64,000 bases of DNA from Bacteroides bouchesdurhonensis. GTDB lineage: Bacteria > Bacteroidota > Bacteroidia > Bacteroidales > Bacteroidaceae. The DNA lies in the NCBI RefSeq assembly GCF_900155865.1, contig NZ_LT707006.1, positions 703,626-767,625 on the forward strand, written 5' to 3'. Positions 47,682 through 54,997 of the stretch are shown one piece after another. Both the position numbers and the translations under genes were made by a program. The notes below the pieces were generated by a model. The model was not told the DNA's origin. It worked only from the letters and a program-made list of their open reading frames with translations, and searched no databases. The stretch's first letter is position 1, and every line of letters begins with the position of its first letter.

Positions 47682-49211
47682 TCAATAACCTAATTCTTTT
47701 AGATAAGCTTTCATCTTTGTTTGTACTTCGGCAAGTTCCGCTTCAAGCGAATCAATCTCCTTTTGCACGGCTACAATATCAATTTCCTCTTCTTCTTCGT
47801 AGGTATCTACATAACGAGGTATATTAAGGTTGTAATCGTTTTCAACGATTTCTTCCCGCGTTGCCACATAAGCATATTTATCTTCCGCTACACCTGGTGA
47901 TAGTTCTCCTGCTGTAAATTTACGATAGGTGGAAACGATATGATCAATATCTTGATTACGTAACTTGTTCTGGTTCTTACCATTCTCATATTCACGGCTG
48001 GCATCAATGAAGAGTACATTATCTGTCTTTTTTCCTTTATTGAATATTATAATCGTTGCCGGGATACCTGTGCCAAAAAACAGATTAGCCGGAAGACCTA
48101 TAACTGCTTCCAAGTAGTTTTCTTCAATAGTCTTTTGGCGTAGTTTCCCTTCGCTTGACCCTCGGAATAGCACGCCATGGGGTGCTACAACACCAACTTT
48201 ACCATGCCCTTCATATGCAACTTCGAGCATGTGACTGATAAATGCCCAGTCTCCTTTGCTTTTGGGAGGCACACCTCTCCAAAAACGTTTATATTGATCG
48301 TTTGCGGCTTCATCGGCTCCCCATTTGTCGAGAGAAAACGGAGGATTGGCTACAACTGTATCAAACTTCATTAACGCATCGCCTTCTTTAAGTTTCGGAT
48401 TTCGAAGTGTATCACCCCAACGTATGGTGGCACTGTCAAAGCCATGTAGTAACATATTCATCATTGCCAAAGCCCATGTGCTGCCGTTAAGCTCTTGTCC
48501 GTAAAGTGAGAAGTTGTCTCCCCCAACTTCTTTCCCTGCTTTAATCAACAAAGAGCCGGAACCACACGTTGGGTCGCAAATTCTGGCTCCTGGTTTGCTT
48601 TTAGTTAGTTTGGCCAATAAAGTCGATACTTCTTTGGGAGTAAAGAATTCACCTGCTTTTTTCCCGGCACCGCTTGCAAAGTACTCGATTAGATACATAT
48701 AAGCATCTCCAATTACATCGTTATTCTCCAAATGTGATTCATCAAATTGTAACCTTTCGTCAGAAAAATCGATGAGCAGGTTTTTCAGTCGGGTGTTTTT
48801 ATCTTTGGCTTCTCCGAGATTACTACTATTAAAACTTATATTACGGAATATGCCACTACCATCTTCGCTACTCAGTTTTTCCCGATTAGCATTTTCGAGG
48901 TCGGCAAGTGCGATGTCTATCAGTTCTCCGATATTTGTTTCGTTGCGACGTTCGTATAAATAGTCAAAAGTACTGTTCTCCGGTACAATAAAGCGTTCAT
49001 GACGCATGGCTCTTTTGGCACGTTCCTCATCACCTTCATACCTTTTAAGATATTCCTGATACTTTGATTTATTTACATCGCTTACGTATTTTAAAAACAG
49101 CATGGTGAGAATGTAATCTTTGTATTGGCTGGGGTCAATCACCCCTCTGAATGTGTCACATGCCTTCCAGATTACTTTGTTAATATCGTCTTGAGTAATT
49201 TTAGTTTCCAT
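47682..49211 (-). CDS. hsdM: type I restriction enzyme methyltransferase subunit M
   Basis: A 509-residue N6-adenine methyltransferase. The HsdM N-terminal helical domain covers residues ~5-150. The SAM-binding motif DPTCGSG is at 213-219 and the catalytic NPPF at 289-292 (VVANPPFSLDKW). A C-terminal coiled-coil-like helix (EEIDIVAVQKEIDSLEAELAEVQTKMKAYLKEL) should contact the S subunit. It methylates one adenine in each half of the bipartite target when bound to HsdS. The start overlaps the stop of the preceding half-S gene by 11 bp. Confidence 0.96.
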   Translation of the reverse strand: METKITQDDINKVIWKACDTFRGVIDPSQYKDYILTMLFLKYVSDVNKSKYQEYLKRYEGDEERAKRAMRHERFIVPENSTFDYLYERRNETNIGELIDIALADLENANREKLSSEDGSGIFRNISFNSSNLGEAKDKNTRLKNLLIDFSDERLQFDESHLENNDVIGDAYMYLIEYFASGAGKKAGEFFTPKEVSTLLAKLTKSKPGARICDPTCGSGSLLIKAGKEVGGDNFSLYGQELNGSTWALAMMNMLLHGFDSATIRWGDTLRNPKLKEGDALMKFDTVVANPPFSLDKWGADEAANDQYKRFWRGVPPKSKGDWAFISHMLEVAYEGHGKVGVVAPHGVLFRGSSEGKLRQKTIEENYLEAVIGLPANLFFGTGIPATIIIFNKGKKTDNVLFIDASREYENGKNQNKLRNQDIDHIVSTYRKFTAGELSPGVAEDKYAYVATREEIVENDYNLNIPRYVDTYEEEEEIDIVAVQKEIDSLEAELAEVQTKMKAYLKELGY

Positions 49212-49767
49212 TATTTATTATGTTTTTTAATTTGTATTCTGTTAATTGGTTGCGTTTGCGGATAATCTCCTTATATAACCTTTCTTCCTCTTTTTGAAGT
49301 TCGGCTATTGCTAAAATTGTTTTTTGTTTATCAATAGAAAGAATCGGAATGTTTAGTTCTTCCATTGTTGCCTTTGATATGGAGCGGATTGCGGTCCCTT
49401 TTGCATTTAGACTCAAATATTGAAGTGTCGTAGGCAAATTCAAAAACCAACATAGATACTCGGGGAGTACTCTGTCTTTGTTAATGATTTTTATAACGAG
49501 GAATGATGATGAGGCTACCGCATTATATTCCTGAGTCTGGAAAATGGCACAAAAAAGATTTGTTCCTTTTGCTACAAACAACAAATCTTTCTTTCTGAGA
49601 AGATATTTGCTATTTGTGTTGTCAAGTGCAATCGCAGGTTTTTGTTTTGAGTGCATACGCCCATTGTTGTCGAAGTTATTAACTTGCAGATACAAAGTGT
49701 TAGCTACTGGCGATGGCTTGAGATAGACACCAGTTTGTACTTCTGCTATATCTTTTAATTTAATCAT
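49201..49767 (-). CDS. hsdS: half-length type I specificity subunit (single target-recognition domain)
   Basis: A 188-residue S-type protein with one target-recognition domain (start MIKLKDIAEVQTGVYLKPS) and one helical spacer (LQKEEERLYKEIIRKRNQLTEYKLKNI). It is about half of a normal HsdS. It is the first gene of the operon, overlapping hsdM by 11 bp. Half-S proteins can work as dimers and give a palindromic target; alternatively it is a remnant, or an alternative subunit that competes with the full HsdS encoded downstream. The reading frame is clean, so I take it as functional. Confidence 0.85.
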   Translation of the reverse strand: MIKLKDIAEVQTGVYLKPSPVANTLYLQVNNFDNNGRMHSKQKPAIALDNTNSKYLLRKKDLLFVAKGTNLFCAIFQTQEYNAVASSSFLVIKIINKDRVLPEYLCWFLNLPTTLQYLSLNAKGTAIRSISKATMEELNIPILSIDKQKTILAIAELQKEEERLYKEIIRKRNQLTEYKLKNIINNGN

Positions 49768-49971
49768 TATGATTTATTTTGTATTACGTCTACAAAGAAA
49801 TAAATTATTATTCAATTACACAAATTATTTTCAGTAATAATTCTACAAAATGATGCGATTTGCTTTTTATCTTTATTTTTGTTACCCGTTTTATATCTTT
49901 TTTATCCTCTAATGAAATTCCAATTAAGAAGTTTAACCCTAAAAGCTTAGTTATTTCTCTGAATAAAGTAA

Positions 49972-49979
49972 TATCTTTG
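49972..49979 (+). promoter_or_regulatory. predicted -7 element of the second HU/winged-helix gene
   Basis: TATCTTTG, an exact TAnnTTTG match, 15 bp upstream of the palindrome array, the same order as at the first HU/winged-helix gene. No convincing -33 box. The rest of the gap 49768-49971 is AT-rich and shows no gene; the promoter of the restriction operon should lie there, but I could not pick it out. Confidence 0.5.
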
Positions 49980-49993
49980 ACTGCATAAATTAA

Positions 49994-50083
49994 TTCGTTG
50001 AACTATAGTCTTCCTTTCGTTGAAGTATAGTCCTACGAAACGAAGACTATAGTTGTCGCTTCGAAGGACTATAGTTCTACGAA
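49994..50083 (+). promoter_or_regulatory. four-site palindromic operator array (core ACTATAGT) with exact 22-bp period
   Basis: The palindrome ACTATAGT occurs at 50002-50009, 50046-50053 and 50068-50075, with a one-base variant AGTATAGT at 50024-50031. Centres are 50005.5, 50027.5, 50049.5 and 50071.5: exactly 22 bp apart, about two helical turns, so all sites face the same side of the DNA. Sites 2 and 4 are bordered by TTCG and CGAA arms at the same distance as in the array at 21818-21885; site 1 has the left arm only. The array ends 55 bp before the HU/winged-helix start codon. Confidence 0.85.
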
Positions 50084-50138
50084 TTAATGTGTGTATACAA
50101 AACTATTAATTGTTGAACCATTATATATTAATTATAGT

Positions 50139-50738
50139 ATGAGCATTTATTATGATCTTTACGCCAGTGGAAATCCGCTGAAACGGGAGGAACAACAACC
50201 GCTTCACGCGCGTGTTATTCCATCAGGCACCCTTGATGCCAAGAAATTTATCGAATTGGTATCCAAGTCCAATGGTTTTAGTCAAGCTACCATTGAAGGT
50301 TGTCTGCAAGCTGTGACAGACGAATTGCAGCGTTGGCTCTCGCAAGGGTGGACCGTAGAAGTGGGAGAGTTGGGATATTTTTCTTTGTCATTAAAATGTG
50401 ATCGTTCGGTGACGGAGAAGAAAGAAATCCGTTCACCTTCTATCCGTCTTAATAAGGTGAACCTTCGTGTTAATAAGAAATTCTATGAAGAGTTGGAGCC
50501 GTTGCAGTTGGAACGTATTGAATCACCATATCGTGCAGACAATACTCGTGGGGAAGATGAATGTCGTGCACTTCTTATGCAGCATATAGATGAACATGGT
50601 TGCATTACTCGTGCTGATTTTATGAGATTGGCAGCTATCAGTCGGGATAAGGCAGTCGAATTTCTCAGGAAATATCAGGATGAAGGAATTATCCGGAAAT
50701 ATGGAGCAGGTAAGACAGTGGTGTATTTGAAAAAGTGA
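50139..50738 (+). CDS. HU-family DNA-binding protein with C-terminal winged-helix-like extension
   Basis: A 199-residue paralogue of the protein at 21961-22566, with the same N-terminus (MSIYYDLYASGNP), HU core (EVGELGYFSLSLKCDRS) and C-terminal helix-turn-helix/wing (CITRADFMRLAAISRDKAVEFLRKYQDEGIIRKYGAGKTVVYLKK). I start at ATG 50139 because it aligns with the paralogue; an in-frame GTG at 50091 would add 16 residues that do not match. It lies behind a four-site palindrome array and is probably autoregulated. It is transcribed away from the restriction operon, so it could also control that operon from the shared region. Confidence 0.87.
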   Translation: MSIYYDLYASGNPLKREEQQPLHARVIPSGTLDAKKFIELVSKSNGFSQATIEGCLQAVTDELQRWLSQGWTVEVGELGYFSLSLKCDRSVTEKKEIRSPSIRLNKVNLRVNKKFYEELEPLQLERIESPYRADNTRGEDECRALLMQHIDEHGCITRADFMRLAAISRDKAVEFLRKYQDEGIIRKYGAGKTVVYLKK

Positions 50739-51007
50739 TGGCATTAAAAAAGGATAGAGATTTTTCAATTCCGCTCCTTTGGATGATAGATAGTCTGATA
50801 ATATAAAATAATAAGAGTACATGCTTAGCTCGGTTGATTTGTCATTATATCGCGAGGATGATATCTATAGAGGTTGTTTTGTTAGGTAACAGAAATTAAT
50901 TTGTTATTCTATGGTGAAAATCGAATAACTTTTATTTCTTGATGTGGATTTGACAGATGATTCGGGCTATTATCAGTTGAGCTATTAGCCCCGAGGTTCT
51001 ATCAACT

Positions 51008-51949
51008 TTATTTCGAAGTCGGATTGTTTAATTGATTTTGTTGTGATTGTGTTTTTTCATTCGCAATTAGCGCATCATAAGAGGCTATTTTCTCTGTGCA
51101 GATTCTGAAGGTGATCTCTTTTAATATTTCAATTCGTTCGAGCATATAGGCATACTCTTCTTTGGTTACAATAAAGTCTTTATTGTAACGAGCTTCAATA
51201 TATGCGCGACAAAGCAGATCAAAACATCGTTTTTCAAAATCTGTACTTGATGGAAATATTACTGCTAACTCTCTCGAAAATTCTTTTGCATGACCTGCCA
51301 ATTCATCTAGTTTATGGCTCTTTAGACGGTAGTTTGTATATACAAGGCTGATAGAATTATAAAATCGTTCACAGGTTTGATGCAATAGAAATGAACCGCC
51401 TCTATACCGTTCTTTATTATAATCGGTATACCCATGTTCTAAATAATTTACCCCCAGCGGATAATGTATATCAAATTCTTTAATTGCAAATTCTTTAATC
51501 TCTTTAAACGACAGTTCACGAGGTTTAGCCAATTTAAATTCTTTGCTGTCATACATCTTGATGCCCTCTTTCACAATATCGGTAAAGAAATACTGACTGC
51601 GTTCAAGTTCTTTATTAAGCGTATTTACGTATTCAACAATGAATTGTGGTGAAGCATGACGACGATGGGCAAAAGCTTTGTGATATTTAGGAGTTATCTG
51701 GTTTCTTAGTCTATCCTCTACATGTTTCATTCTTGGCTTTGGGATGACTACCATTATATCATAATCACTCTGATAGGAAGTATTCACACCGAACTCTACC
51801 TTCTGATCCCACAGGACGTAACCGCCACGGGCATAGCTACCATATAATACAACCATACAGCACCACGGAAAATCGTGTTTAATTAACTCCAGCAAGGTGT
51901 TTAACTCTTCCTGTGTTCGTTTAGGTAGATGCTTTATTGACCTTTTCAT
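51008..51949 (-). CDS. fused nucleotidyltransferase-HEPN protein
   Basis: A 313-residue protein. Residues ~20-120 are a MNT-type nucleotidyltransferase: VLYGSYARGG (Gly37-Ser38) followed by SDYDIMVVI with Asp62 and Asp64 as metal ligands. Residues ~150-300 are a helical HEPN domain (FLLHQTCERFYNSISLVYT...KSHKLDELAGHAKEF). In two-gene HEPN-MNT toxin-antitoxin systems the MNT protein adenylylates and silences the HEPN RNase; here both parts are on one chain, a form common in Bacteroides. It may be a self-controlled toxin or a nucleotidyl-modifying enzyme. It is monocistronic, within the defence-gene cluster. Confidence 0.82.
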   Translation of the reverse strand: MKRSIKHLPKRTQEELNTLLELIKHDFPWCCMVVLYGSYARGGYVLWDQKVEFGVNTSYQSDYDIMVVIPKPRMKHVEDRLRNQITPKYHKAFAHRRHASPQFIVEYVNTLNKELERSQYFFTDIVKEGIKMYDSKEFKLAKPRELSFKEIKEFAIKEFDIHYPLGVNYLEHGYTDYNKERYRGGSFLLHQTCERFYNSISLVYTNYRLKSHKLDELAGHAKEFSRELAVIFPSSTDFEKRCFDLLCRAYIEARYNKDFIVTKEEYAYMLERIEILKEITFRICTEKIASYDALIANEKTQSQQNQLNNPTSK

Positions 51950-52098
51950 GTGTTATGATATTTATCCGATCACAAAGTTAATACAAATTAATTGAGATAT
52001 CACTTATTTCTATCTCTTAATTCCTCTGTTTTGTTCTTTTTAGCTCCATACTTGAACCGAATAATCCTAGATAAAGTTATGTTATTCAGATAGAATTA

Positions 52099-52160
52099 TT
52101 GAGAATAATGTTACCAGATAGTTCCCGATAATTGTTAAGAGTTAAGCCTGTTATTCTCAA
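52099..52160. repeat. 10-bp inverted repeat with 42-bp spacer
   Basis: TTGAGAATAA (52099-52108) is the exact reverse complement of TTATTCTCAA (52151-52160). It is followed by a small hairpin ATTGC/GCAAT (52166-52180). It lies in the ~290-bp gene-free stretch between the nucleotidyltransferase-HEPN gene and the ISAs1 element; no gene is seen there. It may be an operator or an old element end. Confidence 0.4.
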
Positions 52161-52238
52161 CTTCTATTGCGTTAAGCAATAAAACCATGTAGCTAGGTTA
52201 TCTGTAGGTAGTGTACTATGACTTATTACGAAAACCCT

Positions 52239-52247
52239 CATAATGCC
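52239..52247 (+). repeat. target-site duplication, left copy
   Basis: CATAATGCC directly outside the left inverted repeat of the ISAs1-family element; the identical 9-mer stands at 53781-53789. An intact duplication indicates a simple and probably recent insertion. Confidence 0.85.
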
Positions 52248-53780
52248 CACGGCTTTTTCATTTAAGTTTTGATTTAGGGGTACAATCCCCCTACCCATGC
52301 CAGTGCGGCATGGGCGGGTATCCCGTTGTTGGTAATCAATGCGTTACGAATATGTCAAATCTGAATTTTTCTCATTTTTGAGCCAAAAAATGCAACACGT
52401 TAGTGAAGCTTACCGATAGTTCCCTTATTATCTCAGCTGTACCCTTTTGCTTATCTGATATTTTTTTCCTTCTGTTCTTCCAAACGGCAATCAATGCCAA
52501 CACCATCCTTTGAATTGTGTCCAGATTCCTGGCCGCCCGTTCAGCCTTACGCTTTATGCTGTCCTGCCGGAGATTGCGGTCAAGATCCCAGTGCATGCTT
52601 TCAATAGCCCAATGCTGTTTGGTTATCTGACTAAGCCGCTCTGCACTGCTATCCAGGCTTGAAATGTAGAGTCGCTGTTCAGATGTACTCCTGCCATCGG
52701 ACTTTTTTTCGGTAGATGTGACTATTTCTATAACTGTCAAATTGCCATTCCATTTTTCCCTGTCCACAATAAGTTCTTCCCCACGGTATATACGGCATAT
52801 CCTTGACTCAATCCTGCCGTGTTCCAAGTATGGACCTTCCTTGTAGACATCAGTCGGGGTGGCGGTCTTTATAGAATCTTCAAGTCCATAGCGCAAAGAT
52901 CTTTGATTCGCCTTGAGTTCGATCACGAAGTCTGCTCCTTTATCTCTAATCTTGTCTATTATTACCTTTTGGAATGACATGGCGTCTGCTGTGACTACAC
53001 ATCCTGACACGTCTAGTTTGTCCAATAACCGGGGCACGGATTTGATTTCATTACTTTTCTCCTTGCAAATATCAGTAGCCAAAGTAAGGCCCGAACCAAG
53101 TGAGTAGGCAGAGACGATATCAGGGTTACGTCCGTTGTCGTACAAGGTACCCCGCATGGCCTTGCCATCAATACAAATGATATCAGTTGCCGTAGTGGAT
53201 ATTTCCTTGCGGAAAACATCTGCAAAAGCAGACATGCGCTCAGCCATCTTTTCATCGTCTATGCTTTGAAACACACGGCAAAGCGTAGCTGCTGAGGGTA
53301 GCCCATACGGGAATAGCCCTTTCCCCTGCAGGCGTTTTAAGTGATGTTTGCCAAATTGAAGTATTTCAGCCCTGGTAATACACTTGCTGAGTCTCCCCAA
53401 TATGACAAGCATGAGTATGTCTTCAAGTTTGTGCTTGAAGTTTCCCCTGCTTGTTCTGCGGTATTCAGGGACTGAGGATACAAATTTTCTCAAATGAGTC
53501 AGGATGCTGCCACGAAGACAGTCAAGGTGTTTCTTCTTTAGTAGTATTATGCGTAAAAAGTTGTATATCAGGGAAATAAATCGTATTTTTGCTGTCGCAA
53601 AAACAAAGGCGGAAGACAATAGAAACATCATACCACTATTGAATTCCGCCTATAAAAAAATAAAAATGAACGATAAGAAGAAACACCTAAGGCGGTGCTT
53701 CAGCATCGCTGCGCACGAATATAAGGATTTTTATTACAACAACAAGCGATGAACAATATTTCTTAAATGAAAAAGCCGTG
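52248..53780 (-). mobile_element. intact ISAs1-family insertion sequence
   Basis: The element is 1533 bp, bounded by perfect 19-bp terminal inverted repeats CACGGCTTTTTCATTTAAG (52248-52266) and its complement at 53762-53780, and flanked by the 9-bp direct repeat CATAATGCC. It encodes one transposase on the minus strand. Near the left end are a strong hairpin CCCATGCC/GGCATGGG (52294-52314) and a smaller GGGG/CCCC one (52277-52290), probably a terminator or a structured end. It landed 22 bp upstream of the -33 region of the Abi gene's small RNA. Confidence 0.93.
52372..53631 (-). CDS. ISAs1-family transposase
   Basis: A DDE transposase of the ISAs1 (H-repeat-associated) family. The N-terminal DDE_Tnp_1-associated domain covers FKHKLEDILMLVILGRLSKC... 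Catalytic residues lie in TDIICIDGKAMRG (first Asp), GCVVTADAMSFQ (second Asp) and HWAIESMHWDLDRN (Glu). 419 residues are open from 53631, but the first ~45 are hydrophobic and unlike the family, so the real start is probably further in (a non-ATG codon near the segment HLRKFVSSVPEYRR). The frame is otherwise intact. A truncated homologue lies at 58483-59142. Confidence 0.9.
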   Translation of the reverse strand: MMFLLSSAFVFATAKIRFISLIYNFLRIILLKKKHLDCLRGSILTHLRKFVSSVPEYRRTSRGNFKHKLEDILMLVILGRLSKCITRAEILQFGKHHLKRLQGKGLFPYGLPSAATLCRVFQSIDDEKMAERMSAFADVFRKEISTTATDIICIDGKAMRGTLYDNGRNPDIVSAYSLGSGLTLATDICKEKSNEIKSVPRLLDKLDVSGCVVTADAMSFQKVIIDKIRDKGADFVIELKANQRSLRYGLEDSIKTATPTDVYKEGPYLEHGRIESRICRIYRGEELIVDREKWNGNLTVIEIVTSTEKKSDGRSTSEQRLYISSLDSSAERLSQITKQHWAIESMHWDLDRNLRQDSIKRKAERAARNLDTIQRMVLALIAVWKNRRKKISDKQKGTAEIIRELSVSFTNVLHFLAQK

Positions 53781-53789
53781 CATAATGCC
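53781..53789 (+). repeat. target-site duplication, right copy
   Basis: CATAATGCC, identical to 52239-52247, directly outside the right inverted repeat of the ISAs1-family element. Confidence 0.85.
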
Positions 53790-53810
53790 GAAAATATTTT
53801 TGGCACATCC

Positions 53811-53841
53811 ATTGCAGAATCAAATAAAAGTATTACCTTTG
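53811..53841 (+). promoter_or_regulatory. promoter of the Abi-associated small RNA
   Basis: -7 TACCTTTG at 53834-53841 matches TAnnTTTG. A -33-like ATTG is at 53811-53814 with a 19-bp spacer. The predicted start is close to 53848, just before the hairpin. Confidence 0.6.
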
Positions 53842-53847
53842 CACACG

Positions 53848-53906
53848 ATATGACCTCCCACGCTTCCCGTAGAACAGCGCACCCGGGGAGGTCTTCGAGT
53901 TTTTAT
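53848..53906 (+). ncRNA. predicted hairpin RNA upstream of the Abi_2 gene (possible AbiF-type antitoxin RNA)
   Basis: Between the promoter and the Abi gene lies a perfect 8-bp stem GACCTCCC (53852-53859) with GGGAGGTC (53886-53893), a 26-nt loop that itself can form CGC/GCG (53861-53863 with 53877-53879), and then TTCGAG and five T residues (53900-53904). Promoter, hairpin and U-tract define a free transcript of roughly 55-60 nt. It ends about 10 bases before the likely Abi start codon. AbiF-type Abi_2 genes are reported to be accompanied by a conserved non-coding RNA that acts as antitoxin; this is where it would be. An attenuator for the Abi gene is the alternative. Confidence 0.6.
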
Positions 53907-53914
53907 ATAATAGC

Positions 53915-54853
53915 TTGATAGGATTGGCTGATAAAATTGATTATACAAAGAGACCGTTGACCCTCGCCGAGCAAGTCGCACGGCTAAAACAACGAGGGCT
54001 TGTTTTCGATGATGAAAACGAGGCTATTGCTTATCTTGATAATATTAGCTACTATCGGCTTCGTGCATACACTTATCCGTTCCAAGAAAACGGCGAAGAT
54101 TCTGAACACAACTTTACTCGCAAAGATATTCACTTCAAAGACATAATAGACCTTTATTGTTTTGACCGCAGACTGCGTTCTCTTATTTTCAATGCCATTG
54201 AAAAAATAGAAGTGGCAGTGCGTACAAAAATCGTACAGGTATATGCTGAAAGCACAGGTGATAGCCATTGGTATGATGATGAAAGTTTATATCGTTTCGG
54301 CTATGACGATTTGATGAATCATGTTGATGCTGATGTAAACCGAAGTAATGAAGATTTTATTAAGCACTACAAATCAAAATACGACAATCCCCCGATGCCG
54401 CCAAGTTGGATGGCACTCGAAGTGGTATCGTTTGCAACATTGAGCCGCTTGTTCCAATCCTTAAAGTTGGACAACAGCAAAGAGTACATTACTGAACAAT
54501 TCGGTTTGAAAAAAGTGGCTATATTGGAGAACTGGCTTCACGCTATTTCCAATCTCCGCAATTGTTGTGCCCACCACAGCCGAGTGTGGAATCGCCGTTT
54601 TATGGTTAGCGTGATACTGCCATACAACACTCTTTATCCGTTCATGGATAGAACAACAATCGGACAAATACGCACAAACAAATTATTTGCTGCGCTTTCT
54701 TGCGTTGCGTATATTCTTGATATTATCAGTCCCGGAAGCGACTTTAAAAGGAATATCAAAGAATTGCTCAAATCCGACTGTCGTATACTTGACCTTAAAG
54801 ATATGGGATTCCCCAAATACTGGCAATCGCTCTCTGTTTGGCGAGAAAAATAA
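53915..54853 (+). CDS. Abi_2 family (AbiD/AbiF-type) abortive-infection HEPN protein
   Basis: A protein of about 312 residues matching the Abi_2 family: the N-terminal block YTKRPLTLAEQVARLKQRGLVFDDENEAIAYLDNISYYRLRAY, the middle FDRRLRSLIFNAIEKIEVAVRTKI, and the HEPN ribonuclease motif RNCCAH (Arg215 to His220, Rx4H). Such proteins block phage growth by cleaving RNA once triggered. There is no ATG: the frame is open only from 53873, and the likely starts are TTG at 53915 or 53924, which implies weak translation and suits a toxin. A predicted small RNA precedes it and a terminator follows at 54898. An ISAs1 insertion lies just upstream but leaves promoter and RNA intact. Confidence 0.88.
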   Translation: MIGLADKIDYTKRPLTLAEQVARLKQRGLVFDDENEAIAYLDNISYYRLRAYTYPFQENGEDSEHNFTRKDIHFKDIIDLYCFDRRLRSLIFNAIEKIEVAVRTKIVQVYAESTGDSHWYDDESLYRFGYDDLMNHVDADVNRSNEDFIKHYKSKYDNPPMPPSWMALEVVSFATLSRLFQSLKLDNSKEYITEQFGLKKVAILENWLHAISNLRNCCAHHSRVWNRRFMVSVILPYNTLYPFMDRTTIGQIRTNKLFAALSCVAYILDIISPGSDFKRNIKELLKSDCRILDLKDMGFPKYWQSLSVWREK

Positions 54854-54897
54854 CAACCCCAGCGTTTTATTATGCTATAAATAGTTTATCCCAGTGT

Positions 54898-54944
54898 CCC
54901 GGTAGCCCTTGATTCGTCAAACTATCGGGTTTGTTGTTTTTATT
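54898..54944 (+). terminator. intrinsic terminator after the Abi gene
   Basis: CCCGGTAG (54898-54905) pairs with CTATCGGG (54922-54929, one G-U pair) around a 16-nt loop and is followed by TTTGTTGTTTTTATTT. It is 45 bp past the stop codon. Confidence 0.8.
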
Positions 54945-54997
54945 TGCCTGAATGATTTTATATATAGAGATGTAATTGGCGTTTTCTTATATTGTAA

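Noticed and set aside
50091..50138. GTG start extending the second HU/winged-helix protein by 16 residues
   Set aside because: The paralogue begins at the equivalent of ATG 50139 (MS-YYDLY), and the extension does not resemble it.
50939..50993. Terminator for the nucleotidyltransferase-HEPN gene (TCGGGCTA / TAGCCC at 50962-50991)
   Set aside because: The stem is plausible but no T-tract follows on the minus strand; left out as too weak.
53504..53752. 82-codon plus-strand frame at the right end of the ISAs1 element
   Set aside because: It lies opposite the transposase start and within the IS leader; no homology recognised. It only marks the region shared with the truncated ISAs1 copy.
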